Assembly: GCA_025349905.2 (NCBI GenBank)
Contig: MU624595.1
Location: 1 to 43,725 of the forward strand
Reading direction: 5' to 3'
DNA: 43,725 nt
From: Blastocladiella britannica
Taxonomy: Eukaryota; Blastocladiomycota; Blastocladiomycetes; Blastocladiales; Blastocladiaceae
Part shown: piece by piece, positions 1-10,442 of the stretch
Numbering within the stretch: position 1 is the stretch's first letter
Layout: the number at the start of each line of letters is the position of its first letter
Notes under the pieces: generated by a model
What the model was told of the DNA's origin: nothing
The model's input: only the letters and a program-made list of their open reading frames with translations
Databases searched by the model: none
Translations under genes and position numbers: made by a program

Positions 1-561
1 TGAATTTTTATGAATTGCTGCACTTCCCACTCCCATTCGCAACAACAATGCGCACGGCCGCGCACTGAACAGAGTTGAGGTGATGGAATTCCAGCGCTCA
101 AGGAATTCCTCGTGCACTTCAGATCTCTGCCAGCCAACTCGCAAGCGGCCCGACTCCAACTCTCGTGACCGATTTCAAGGACTCCCCTCGCGCCAAGGAG
201 CTCAACCAGCAAGCTCAAGGCAACTTCGGCCCCGCTGGCTGGCAATCTCGCTGGCACCCACATTTTCGGGATCGGGATGGGGGTATTGGATCGGTCGTGG
301 AATGACAGCTCGGAATTCCGGTAGCATGATCGGACTGAGATAATGCTCGTGGAATTCCAGCAAGAAAAAGCAACGAGAAAAACAGCTTGGTTTGGTGCTG
401 GAAAAACAAGGCCTGAAGAATTCCGTTGGCGATAAAACGGACGTTTTGTTCCACTTCACTTCCATCTCAGAATTCTGCATCCGAACTCTGTTCAGTGCGC
501 AGCCGTGTAGTGTCAAAAACGGAATGTGCATTTGTTTCAGCCATAATGCATTGTACATCGC
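1..561. repeat. Non-coding stretch with clustered GAATTC palindromes
   Basis: I see no supportable gene in this stretch. The open frames on both strands are short and lack any recognisable domain. What stands out is six copies of GAATTC, four of them inside the 8-base palindrome GGAATTCC (85-92, 102-109, 312-319 and 351-358), with further GAATTC at 418-423 and 470-475. The flanks differ between copies, apart from a shared TGGAATTCCAGC-like context at about 84 and 350. This may be a degenerate satellite or the edge of a mobile element. The window edge cuts off the context. Confidence 0.3.
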
Positions 562-979
562 TCATGCTCGAGCCAGAACCCCCTTGAGCATCAGGGTCCT
601 GACCACAAACAGACCCAGACTGACAGTCAGCAGTGCAGGTATCATGGTGCCATATGTGACAAGTGTGCTGGAGACGTCTAGCACTGCAATCAGCTCATCA
701 GCAGCACCAACCGCATTCAGGGCCAAGCAAACCGTCCACTTGTGGTGTGCGGCCACCAATGCCGCCAGGTCAGTGGGCGGACAATGTACTTGGGACCCTG
801 CCGCTTGAGATTGGTGGCATCTCATCAAAGTTGGCAGCAGTCACGCACCACCTGTACATCGTGTGCGTAATTCTGCGCCACGTGCTGCCCGATGACCGAG
901 TTACCTGCATTCTGCACCACCATGTCACCGTTTTCTCGATCAACAAAGCTGGGGTGAATGAAATGAAAAAAAAAGAATC
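562..979 (-). pseudogene. Possible remnant of a membrane-protein gene
   Basis: On the minus strand a frame ending at 562-564 encodes about 60 residues with two hydrophobic stretches, resembling the C-terminal end of a small multi-TM protein. Upstream coding-like sequence lies in another frame, with a GTAACT donor-like and a GATGTACAG acceptor-like site about 53 nt apart near 850-910, but that join does not restore a convincing frame. It could be the last exon of a small gene, a decayed copy of an orphan TM gene such as the one at 32857, or simply 3' UTR of nothing. Function is unknown. Confidence 0.15.
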
Positions 980-2731
980 CTATTGATTGACAAATCCTTG
1001 ATCCAAGCACCGACACTCGTTACAATCGGTATCATACAGCACAGGCTCGGCCAAGCCGTTCGCCAATCCACCACTCCTCCCAAGAACAACGTACCACCAG
1101 CAATCCGCCTCGCTCGACCGGATGCTGCATACACACGTGTGATTGGCCATGAGATCAGAAGCGGTGACCAGGCCATACCCATCAGCAGCGGTAGTCAGCA
1201 AATCAAGTGCCCACACTGAGCAAGCAGCCACCAGCGCTTTGGTCAGTGCTGCTCGGACCAAGTGCTTTCGTGAAGGCTTGGCAAGAACCGAGATCCACCA
1301 ATAGATCGCGTCACAGTCGCATTGCCGGGCGATCGCCCCACTCAGCTCTTGGAAGGACTGATCGTCAAAGCCAATGTGGGACTCCCACCACACGATTGCG
1401 TCCATCGATGAGTAGTCCTTGGGCATATCGTCAAACGAAAACGGGTGCTGTCGCTCGGGCAGATGGGTTCGATTTGCAAAGTACCATTCCAATACGTGAA
1501 GCTGGTGGTACTGAACTGCCGTGTCTGCAAGCATATCTCCCCAAGTCACAAATGACTGGTCGGGAAGCGCAAGCACAAAGTCCAGGACGTCCACGGCGCC
1601 CGCCTTGGCCGCAGTCTCGGAATGCGACGGTTTCCACTCTAGAGGCGTTCCGGGTGGCAGCTGGGTGTCGATCCACCACTGGACGAGTGGAAGCGACTCG
1701 ACAAGACGCCCATTGGGGATCGAGAACATCGGGTTGGGGTCCCACCCAGTCAGGATCTCGGACGCGTCTGGTCGTGCGGCAATGGACCACAACCACTGGA
1801 TGACAGGCAGAGACCCGCCAGCCAGCGCGCATACGGCAGCGGTGCGAGCGCCGAACCGGTGCTGGGGCGTGCGGTGGGCTTCGAATTTGGACCACCACCA
1901 GAGCACCACATCGTAGTTGCCCACAAAGAGCGCATGGCCGACCATTTCGTTGAATTCGACCAGCGGCGGGAGAGATCGCGGAATAGACACGACATTGGCC
2001 CACCACCACTCGAGCACGCGGAGATGGTTCCCCCTACCCTCGGTCGCCCCCCGCGCAATCGAGTTGGAGTCCCAATCCCTGTACGACCAGTAGCCGCAGC
2101 GGATCTTTTGGGCGTGGAACCACTCGAGAACGGATAATTGTCCGGCGGCCGCCGCGGCCCGGAGCTCCAATGTGAACTCGTCGAGGTGCAAATACTGCTC
2201 ACGGAGCGCCCAGTCCAGGACCGAAATGTGGCCGGCGCGCGCGGCCATGATCCAGCGCGCGCGCCCACCGTCGAACGGCGTTTCCCACCCACGTTGGGCA
2301 ACGGTGGCGACCAGGGACTCGAAGACGGGGACATGGCCAGACGAAAAAGATGCCTCAATGAGCATGAGCACGGCCGGCGAAAATCGATGGCCCCTCGCCA
2401 TTGGTCCGACTGGGCCGGCCATTTCCATGTACGAAAAAAAGCCATTCAGCGCGTCCACGTCGCCGACCGCTGCCAGGGCAAACATGATCTTCCCGCACCG
2501 TGTTTTGTCCAGGTGCAGCCATTTCGGAAAATCGGGAAGGAGATGCGCGTGGCCGAGGGCAACGGCGAGCACCGGGTCAACGTATCCGCGGGCCAGTACG
2601 ACGGCGCGCGCCTCGGGCTGCTCGGCAGCGGGAAGAACAAGTAATGATGTAATCGCCTCACTCAGTGACATGGATTGCGAGGCCGCGTGCTCGAGCACGA
2701 GTGCAGCAACGTCGCCGTGGTGCAGTGACAT
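980..2731 (-). CDS. Trp-rich ankyrin-like repeat protein (intact, 583 aa)
   Basis: Single-exon gene of 583 residues. The protein is built of degenerate helical repeats of about 30-60 residues, each centred on hydrophobic-Leu/Val-Glu/Asp/Gln-Trp-Trp (VLEWWW, VLDWAL, VIQWLW, VLEWYF), often preceded by Ala-rich helices such as AARAGHISVLDWAL. This recalls ankyrin repeats of the 'GHLEVLEWL' type found in protists and giant viruses. No enzyme motif is visible. The N-terminus (HGDVAALVL..) matches that of the broken gene at 28046, so the two form one subfamily, distinct from the copies at 35931, 38249 and 40199, which start with an LPDxVLDxI motif. A scaffold or protein-binding role is inferred only. 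It lies 81 bp downstream of the RasGEF on the same strand. Confidence 0.85.
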   Translation of the reverse strand: MSLHHGDVAALVLEHAASQSMSLSEAITSLLVLPAAEQPEARAVVLARGYVDPVLAVALGHAHLLPDFPKWLHLDKTRCGKIMFALAAVGDVDALNGFFSYMEMAGPVGPMARGHRFSPAVLMLIEASFSSGHVPVFESLVATVAQRGWETPFDGGRARWIMAARAGHISVLDWALREQYLHLDEFTLELRAAAAAGQLSVLEWFHAQKIRCGYWSYRDWDSNSIARGATEGRGNHLRVLEWWWANVVSIPRSLPPLVEFNEMVGHALFVGNYDVVLWWWSKFEAHRTPQHRFGARTAAVCALAGGSLPVIQWLWSIAARPDASEILTGWDPNPMFSIPNGRLVESLPLVQWWIDTQLPPGTPLEWKPSHSETAAKAGAVDVLDFVLALPDQSFVTWGDMLADTAVQYHQLHVLEWYFANRTHLPERQHPFSFDDMPKDYSSMDAIVWWESHIGFDDQSFQELSGAIARQCDCDAIYWWISVLAKPSRKHLVRAALTKALVAACSVWALDLLTTAADGYGLVTASDLMANHTCVCSIRSSEADCWWYVVLGRSGGLANGLAEPVLYDTDCNECRCLDQGFVNQ

Positions 2732-2812
2732 TACTTACAGAGGACGAGAGGACGAGAACGTAAAAATTATGTTTTACCAGGGACAAAGGGGCACCATCGT
2801 CGTATAAACAAA

Positions 2813-5800
2813 TCATGGGTCACTCTCGAGCTCCTTGCTCCACTCCTTCAACTTCTTAAAGTCGCGCTCGGCCGGCGGCTTCTTGAGGTAGTTTTGGAGT
2901 GCCGGCAAGCCCGGGAACGCGTACCGCACACTCCCGCACTCCATGATCCGTTTTACAGTCATGCTCATGGACCGCAACTTGTCGACGTTGATGAGCCCGC
3001 GAATGTGCGTCTTGTTCCCGTCGTTGGCAAACACCAGGTCCTTCAAGCTCAGAGGCAGGCACGGGATGATGGGCGCCTTGGACGCGTCCTGCCGCTTGCG
3101 CATGTTGAGCATGTTCTTGCTTGGATCGCACGTCTTTTTCATCTCTTCAAACTTAGCCATGTCGTCGTCCGACATTTGCTTCCAGGTCTTGGCGAGGCGC
3201 TCCACGGGCCGCATCGTCAGGCCAGAGTACACGTCCAGCATGGAGAAGAAGTTGTTGAGTTGCAGGCATTGCTGTTTTTTTTTGTTGATCCATTCAGCAA
3301 GTCTGCGCGCATATTTAGTTAATAGGATGAAGGACATACCCAGCCAATCTCAATGAATTGGGACATGACCGCGGCCCGGCGCTTGACGTCCTTGACCATC
3401 AGAATCTCGGTTGCCACCCAATGGCTCTCGAGGTCGCACCGAGAACTGAAAAAGTCGAGCGACGGCGTTTGGGTCTCGTCGGGGACCTTCTTGACGAAAA
3501 TCTCGTTCAAGTACTCGGTTGGGTGAATGACCTTGAACAGCCTTTGGTCGTACAGACTCAGCTGCTGCGCGACCTGCACCGCCGAGTACGCCATGATCAT
3601 CGAGTCCATTGTCTTGCTCTTTTGCGATGCCCCACGTTGGTCGTTGATCAGGCGCTCGTAGTCGTCGCTCTACACACAAAGTTCGGTGTTCAGTCTACTC
3701 AAATGGAATCACCAAAGAAATACGATACCTTCTGCTCCATGGTTTCTTGAATGGCCATGGACAGTTCTCGGAACGACAAGTGCGACCCGATCTCGAGCAA
3801 GAACTCGAGCAACTCGTTCCGCAGCGCCGAGTCGAGCGCAAAGTCAATAAAGTACGCCTCGACCCAGATCCCGAGCACTTGGACCGCGCGGATCTGCGTC
3901 GGCAACTTGTGTTTGGAAAAGTACTCCACGTCTTCTTCCGACGCCTGTTCGGGCAGCTCGGCATTGAACTGGGCAATCAGCGCCTCAAACAACTCGGCGG
4001 GCTTCATGAGCGACCGGAACGTCATCAGAAACGTGTCGAGCAAGTCGTAATCGTAGAGCTCGGACGGTTCGGACTCGCCGCCACCGCCGCTGCCGGCACT
4101 GTTGCCAAGAGTCAGGTAGCTGGTGCTCGCCGAATCGGCGGTCGAGTTGTTGGACGACGTTCGCAGACGCATCGGGTGCGGGGCGGTCATGGCACTGATC
4201 ACCGACGTCATGGTCGCAGAGGGAACGATCCGGTTGGCGGGCTTGTTGACCCCTACAATGTCGTAGTAGTCCGGGTTGACGGTAAAGATTTCGACCAGCT
4301 TTTCTATGGACGCGAGCATCACAACGAGGCTGTAGTTTACGTGTTAAAATAACAATAGGTACTTCAGGTGTAAAGGAGTTTACGTACCGGCCATCCTGAT
4401 TTTGGAACGACAGAGTCTCGGCCTCATTTTCAGTAATGACAATGTTATTGTACCGTTTGGGCTTGTTGACGACGTTGAATGCATTGTTGCCCTGGGACGC
4501 AACATAGTACTTGATGGTGCGGTCCATTTCAACCCCGATCGTCGAGCACACCAAGTCCAGGCTGAGTTGCTGGAACGGCAGCTTTTGCACCGCACACACG
4601 TGCGATAGCAGCTGCTCGACGGTCACTTCGTCGCCCACCTTCCAGTACAAGTTGAGCATGCTCGGCAACGTCACCGTGACCTGGGTGAGAGTGGTGGGAG
4701 CGTCCGGTGGAGGCGCGGGGGCATTGTGTCCCGCTTCGTAAATGTGCACTCCGGGCCGCACCGTGAGAGGACTGTCAGCACTCATTTTGGTTGGACTGGT
4801 AGCTCCGCTTTTGCGCAGCGTTGCGTACCGCGACCCGTTGGACGACCGCAAATGCGAGGTGCGCAGCAACGTGGTGGCCGATTTGGGACTGGAGGGACTG
4901 GCCGAATCGCTGCCCGATGTCTGCAGGTCGCGCGACGCCGCAAACAGCGCCCGCTTGGTAATGATTTTGATGTCCTCGGAATCGCACCGTTTCATCGACC
5001 CGTCGTCGCGGAACGTGGACGCGCCCGAAATACTGGCATTGTCGCGGTCGGGCGTGTCGGCGCCGCCCGTGCTCGAGGTTTGCTCGGACGAGATCCCGCC
5101 TGCCAGTTCGGGAGTGGCGATACCGGTGCGGTGAACACCTCCGCCGGTTGGGTGGTCGTGCGATTTCGAGGAACTCATTCGGCTGCGAAGCGATCCAAAC
5201 GCGGATGATGGACTGTTGGCGTCGGCGTGCTCTGATCCGCCGCCGTGGCCAGTTGGGGTGGTGATGGTGAGGCTCTGAGTGTCATCCGCGGACAAGGACG
5301 CTGCAGCTACGGCTGCAGATGCTCCTCCCTGGCCCTTGGAGGCGCCCATGAGCATGGTGGAAATCGCTCGCAGAGTGCCAGTTCCGGATCTCCTGGATAC
5401 CGTATCGTACGGCGTCGCTCCGCTGCTCCCCATCGCAAACCCTTTGCTCACTCGGTCGGTCTCTGGCGACCCGCCGTCAACGCCAGACTCGTGGCGAATG
5501 GCAACGTGCCGCAATTGCGACGTGGGCGCATTCAAGACGGATCGGCGGCGGCCTCCTATATTTCACACGTATCGTTAATCCACAAACATCCAAGAAGAAG
5601 AAAAAAAAAAAGATGAATGAAGTACCAGGCATAGGCTCGCCATTCCCAGCATTCAAGTTATTTGTGGATTTCGACAACGTCGCCGACCCGCCCGGCGGGC
5701 CCAGCATTTCCAACGAGCTAGTGACCGGATCGCCGGTCCGCTTTAAGATAAACATTTTCCAGTTCGAGTACGCGTCGAGCCTGCGGTCCAGATCCACCAC

Positions 5801-6103
5801 GATTGGGACCGACTCGACCCCTTGGTCACCCAGCAGCTGAATGTACAGCACGTGCGAGTCGGTGCTCAGCCCGCGCTTGGAGCATATCTGATCCCGAATC
5901 TCGCGCATGGTGCGCGAAAAGTCCACTTGCAGCACCGTATTTTGGCCCTGCGGTAGTCCGACGCGGATCCGGCATTGCGTGGGTTCGGCCCATGGCGCAG
6001 TTTGGTTGAGGACCGGGCTGCTTTGATTTTTAGCGTCAGATTTAGGTTTGGATCACAGAGCTCCTCACACGGAATGCAAAATAATGTCGCACCCCGACGG
6101 CAT
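2813..6103 (-). CDS. Ras guanine nucleotide exchange factor (CDC25-type), about 995 aa
   Basis: Proposed exons, 5' to 3' on the minus strand: 6103-6069, 6020-5626, 5555-4388, 4329-3729, 3669-3340, 3271-2813. All joins keep frame. RasGEFs load GTP onto Ras-like GTPases at membranes. Residues about 20-75 look like a ubiquitin/RA-type fold (RIRVGLPQG.. with a C-terminal VLYIQL strand), and about 437-532 a second one. Between them is a Ser/Thr-rich linker. The REM (RasGEF N) domain is about 533-690 (DTFLMTFRSLMKPAELFEAL). The catalytic CDC25 domain is about 750-990 and includes the LNNFFSMLDVYSGL helix and the GLINVDKLR segment before the C-terminus. The first exon (35 nt) is the weakest point; an upstream ATG at 6154 is an alternative start. 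No SH3 or PH domain is seen. Confidence 0.88.
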
Positions 6104-6526
6104 AAGGTGACTGACCGACAGCGATGTGCCGAGTTTGGGCTGTGATTCGGCCATAGTTGTTTTCTATATAACGGATGTAAATTGGGGAGGAGGAGACTGT
6201 ACAAAGGACATCTATTTGTAGGGTTACAAAAATATTTTAAAGGGCAGGGACCGTGATTTCCCATCCGCCTATTGCCAGCCTGGTTGCAGATACCATCCCC
6301 TCTACGACCACTTGGATGCCAATGCCAAATTGGTGTCGCGCGACCGCGGCGCACATGGTGACTGCAACCAGCCGTGGCCAACTTGATTTTGGATTGGCAG
6401 AGTTGCCAACTGGAATGGTATAACAGTATTTCGGCTGAACTGCTCGCCGCCGTCTTTGCCAAGTTGTCATTGCCTCGATCCTCGCCAGCAAATTTGTTCC
6501 CGACTGCCCCAACGTTCGCCGGCGCC
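6104..6526. promoter_or_regulatory. Divergent intergenic region between RasGEF and ArgRS
   Basis: About 420 bp separate the two divergent start codons and must hold both promoters and 5' UTRs. An open frame from a GTG at 6374 runs in frame into the ArgRS start, so a short upstream exon or an N-terminal extension (for example a mitochondrial targeting peptide reached by splicing) is possible. An in-frame TGA at about 6359 blocks further extension without an intron. I see no clear TATA box. Confidence 0.35.
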
Positions 6527-8329
6527 ATGCCCGATTCCAATCCAGTTGACATTTTCCGACTGGCCATTACCGAACAAGTGAGCGCACTCACGGGCGTAGC
6601 TCCCGGCGTGGTTTTCGCAGCAATAGATTCACCACGCGACCCCGCGCTGGCGGACCTGGCGATCGCTGTGCCGCGACTGCACATCCGGGGCAATCTGGCG
6701 CTGGAAATGGTGTCCAAGGTATTATAGCCATATATGCACCGTACCCTTGCAATGGTAGCTCAATGGACGACATGGATTGAATAGTTTCGGACAAACGAGT
6801 ACATCACCAGCGCGACCCTCTCGGGCCCGTTCTTCAATTTCACCATCAACCACGACCGCCTCCGATCCCTCACGTTCGCGCAAATCCACGCGTCGGGCGC
6901 CAACTACGGCCACAACGCGTCCGGTGCAGACAAGCGCGCGGTGGTGGAGTTCTCGTCCCCAACCATCGGCAAGCCGTTCCACGCCGACCACCTGCGCTCC
7001 ACGATCATTGGCAACTTTACCCGCAACGCCCTGAAAGTCAACGGCTGGGACACGGTCGCCATGAACCACGTGGGCGATTGGCCAGCGGGCAAGCACCAGG
7101 GCATGCTGGCGGCCGGGTTTGCGCGGTACGGCGACGAGACCAAGTTGAAGGCCGACCCGGTCCGACACTTGGTGGACGTGTACGTGCAAATCAGCCGGGA
7201 CGACGAGACCGGGTCTCCGACTGTTCATGACGAGGCCGCCGCGTGGTGTAAAAGGATCGAGTCGGGCGAAGTGGATGCCCGTCGACTCTGGCAGCGGTTC
7301 CGAGACGTGTCGATGGCCAAGTACAGGGAGATCTACGCGCGGCTCGGGATCGAATTCGACGCGTACTCGGGCGAGTCGCAGGTCGGCACCGACCAATTGG
7401 CCGCCGTCGTGCATTGCATGCGCGAAAAGGACTTGCTCAAGCGCGACGATGGGGCACTGATAGTCGACCTGACGGCTGACAAGCTCGGCGTGGCGGTGGT
7501 GCAAAAGTCGGAGGACAACACGTACTCGTACTTGGCGCGAGATCTCGGCCACACGATCGCCCGCAACGACCAGTACGCGTTTGACGCCATGTACTACGTG
7601 GTCGACACGCGGCACGACCTGCATTTCCGCCAGCTGTTCCGGATTCTTGAGCGGCTCGAATTTCCATGGGCCAAGTCGCTGGTTCACTTGGGATTTGGAC
7701 GGGCCACGTTCCAGACATTGCGCCGCGGTAATGTGGTGTGGATCGACGACATGCTCGACAAGGCGCAAGAGGCGATGCTGGAGGTCGTGAAGCGGCGGAA
7801 CCAAGCCAAGGACGCGGAGACCGTGGACCCGGAACGGGTCGCGGACCAGCTGGGTTTGTCGGCGATCGTGGTACAGGAGTCGCGACGACGACGCGGCATG
7901 GATTACGCGTTCGACTGGGACCGTATACTTGCGTTCGAAGGCGACACGGGACCGTACTTGCAGTTGATGCACGCGCGGCTGTGTTCGTCAATCGAGTTCA
8001 AGTCGGGGCTCGCGCTGCCCTACTCGTCGGACCTGGCGGACCTGTCGCTTTTGACGGAGCCCGCGGCCAAGTCGTTGGTGATGCAGCTGGCGCAGTTCCC
8101 GGACCTGGTACGCGCTCTGCCCACCAACGGGTTCGAGCCCATCAACATCACCACCTACCTGTTCAAGCTGTGCCACACCGTGTCGTCGGCCCTCGGGACT
8201 ATGGACGTGGTCCGCCAGAAGGAGAACGAACCGACCAAGAGAGCACGCACGCTGCTGCTTTGGTCAGCCCGTGTTGTGCTCGGCAATGGCCTGCGGCTGC
8301 TGGGCCTGCGTCCGCTCGAGCGAATCTGA
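6527..8329 (+). CDS. Arginyl-tRNA synthetase, divergent (578 aa)
   Basis: Exons 6527-6718 and 6785-8329, with a 66-nt intron. Class I synthetase that charges tRNA-Arg. The family is clear from SSPTIGKPF..HLRSTIIGNF, the YSGESQV segment, FEGDTGPYLQ, and the C-terminal LLGLRPLERI, which matches the usual ..PVERM end of eukaryotic ArgRS. The start chosen is the first in-frame ATG. Two catalytic signatures are odd. The HIGH box reads HADH (residues about 130-133) where yeast-type enzymes have HAGH, and the KMSKS-equivalent MSTRKG reads TLRRGN (about 375-380). The YLGDWG segment is also altered (HVGDWPAG). It may be a mitochondrial or specialised second copy, or a synthetase-like protein with reduced activity. 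The 578-residue length is near normal. Confidence 0.9.
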
Positions 8330-8362
8330 ATCTTTTCTGTTTGCATAACAAAAAAAAAATCA

Positions 8363-10382
8363 ATGTTGATGGCAATAACGACCACCACCATGAAGGCGGC
8401 CAGGGGCACCAGTCTCTTTTGCATGGTCCCGCGGCGCGTGCTGGCTCATACTACCCCACTCCTGGCGACAGCAACAACGACAAGGCCACTCTCGACCGCC
8501 GCCCCTTCTGTCCCGGACGCCAACGACGACACCAGTCCATCGATTCCGGTCCCGCCGCCCGACGCCTACTCGTCAGCGCGTCTGCAGACCGCACACCGCA
8601 ATTACGACACGTCCAAGGCCGCGACCGAGGCGTATTGGGCCCGCCAGAGCCCACGCAAGGCATCCCCGGCCCCGACCGCCAAAGTGCTGATACACGAGCT
8701 GGTGTGCGCGGTGGATTCTGTGGACCCGCACAAGGCATGGGCACTGTACTCGCGGCTGACGTCGCAGCGCGCGCCCGACTTTTGGACCGCCGACAACGAC
8801 GACGAGCCTGGGATGCCCGTCCGGACCGACGACGACCCGAAGACCAAATCCACCATCCTACCGACGCGCCGAGTAGCAGTGCGGTTACCGGCCGAAGTGC
8901 ATTCGCGTGTGCTGCACCTGGTCAAGAACCTGAGCAACCGCGCGTTCTCGATCCGGCACGGCAAACGAATCCCTCTGTACGTGCTGGTGGCGCGCGTCGA
9001 GCACATTGTGCAGGTGATGCGTGTTGCAGCGGTGCCGATGTCGGACGCCGATATGCGAGCGCTGATTGACCTGTACGCGCGCGAGGGCCGGATTCAGACC
9101 ATGGAGTTTTGGACCCGGCAGATCCTGCGCCAGTCCAAAAAGGACGACGGCGCCGCCCCGGCCATGGATATCAGGGTGGCCAACAGCGTGCTGAGCGGGT
9201 ACGTGCGCGCACACCGGCTGACGGACGCCGTCAAGTGGCTGCAGCTGGTCACGTCGCCCACATATAACTTGCGACCCAACGACTTCACGCACTCGCAGCT
9301 GGCTATCTTGTTGTCGCGGTCCGGTGACGTGGACGCGCTCGAGGACTTGTTCAGGACTGCTGGTGGGACTCTGCCTGCGGACGATCCGTTTCGCGCGCTC
9401 GACTTGACGGTTCCTATTGCGCCCGAGCAGCCCGAGCAACTCGAGTCCTCTTTGATCAAGGATGAGGACCCGGCCGTTGAAGCGGCAGCTGCCGATGGTG
9501 CTCATGGTCCCGCTCCCGAGCTGCACTTGGCGGAGCCCATTCCCGAGGCCGCTCCCGAGGCCACTCCTGGTAAGTAGCTTTCATTTTCTCTCATGGCACT
9601 TTACTCACCGTTTCCCATGTTTAATAGCCGAACTGCGCCAACTGCAGTCGTCCTTCAAGCGCGCGATCGACCTTCTCGGGACCGCGGTCCGCCCGACCGT
9701 CGAAGATCAGCACTCCCCACCGTACCACGTCTACGAGCAACTGATCTTGGCCTGCGGCCGCACCGGCGACCCAGGCAAAGCGGTGCGGTACACGCACGCG
9801 TACTTGCTGCACCACCCGGCCCGCGCCACGCCCCCACCGCCGCCCACCGACGCTACTTCTCAGAGCCAGGAACATCAACCACCGCAGTTACCGCAGCGGT
9901 CCGGCAGCGCTGCCACTCGCCACGTCCTGGACGCGCTGGCGTACGCATTGACGCGGTCGCATTTACTGGGCCCGGCGCAGTACCTTTACGGTCAGTACGG
10001 CGCGCTTGGAGTTTCCGGGTCGCAGACGCAAAAGTCGCGGGTGAAATCGCACTTGCTGCGCGGGTACTTCGCGACCGAGCAGTACCGGAAAGCCAATGCG
10101 TTGGCGCGGGCGATGGTTGATGCTGCTGCTGCGAAGCCGACCTCTCGGTCATCGCCTCCAACCTCGTCGGCTACCGACTCGACTGAGGATCAAGATGACA
10201 ATACTAGCGCACCCGACAAGCACAAGGGCAGCAACAGCAAGCGCGGACTCAACTTTATTGCCATGTCGTGGGCGCTCCGGGCGGCCGCAAACACGTCTCC
10301 GAAACATTACGCCGAGCTGCAAAAGGTCGCGCGCAGCTCTGGGCTTGCCCAGCGCCGGATCTGGCGTCGCTGGCGCATGTAA
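8363..10382 (+). CDS. Mitochondrial PPR-like helical-repeat protein (653 aa)
   Basis: Exons 8363-9569 and 9628-10382, with a 58-nt intron (GTAAGT donor). The first about 50 residues are rich in Arg, Ser, Thr and Ala with almost no acidic residues, typical of a mitochondrial presequence. The body contains paired helices of pentatricopeptide type: MRALIDLYAREGRIQTMEFW, VANSVLSGYVRAHRLTDAVK, and in exon 2 YEQLILACGRTGDPGKAVR. The C-terminus is basic (RRIWRRWRM). Proteins of this kind bind organellar RNA and act in processing, splicing or translation; the exact target cannot be told. The gene begins only 33 bp after the ArgRS stop codon on the same strand. It ends 60 bp from the convergent Hsp60 stop. 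A second ATG at 8390 could also serve as start. Confidence 0.7.
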
Positions 10383-10442
10383 TAACGTTAGTAACACAAT
10401 GAATACAATTATATTTTTTTTAAACATGGCAAAAACATTGTT

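Noticed and set aside
6722..7972. 416-residue minus-strand frame
   Set aside because: Antisense shadow of the arginyl-tRNA synthetase exon 2.
7738..9069. 443-residue plus-strand frame spanning ArgRS and the PPR-like gene
   Set aside because: Out of frame with two well-supported proteins; Arg/Gly/Ala-rich shadow.
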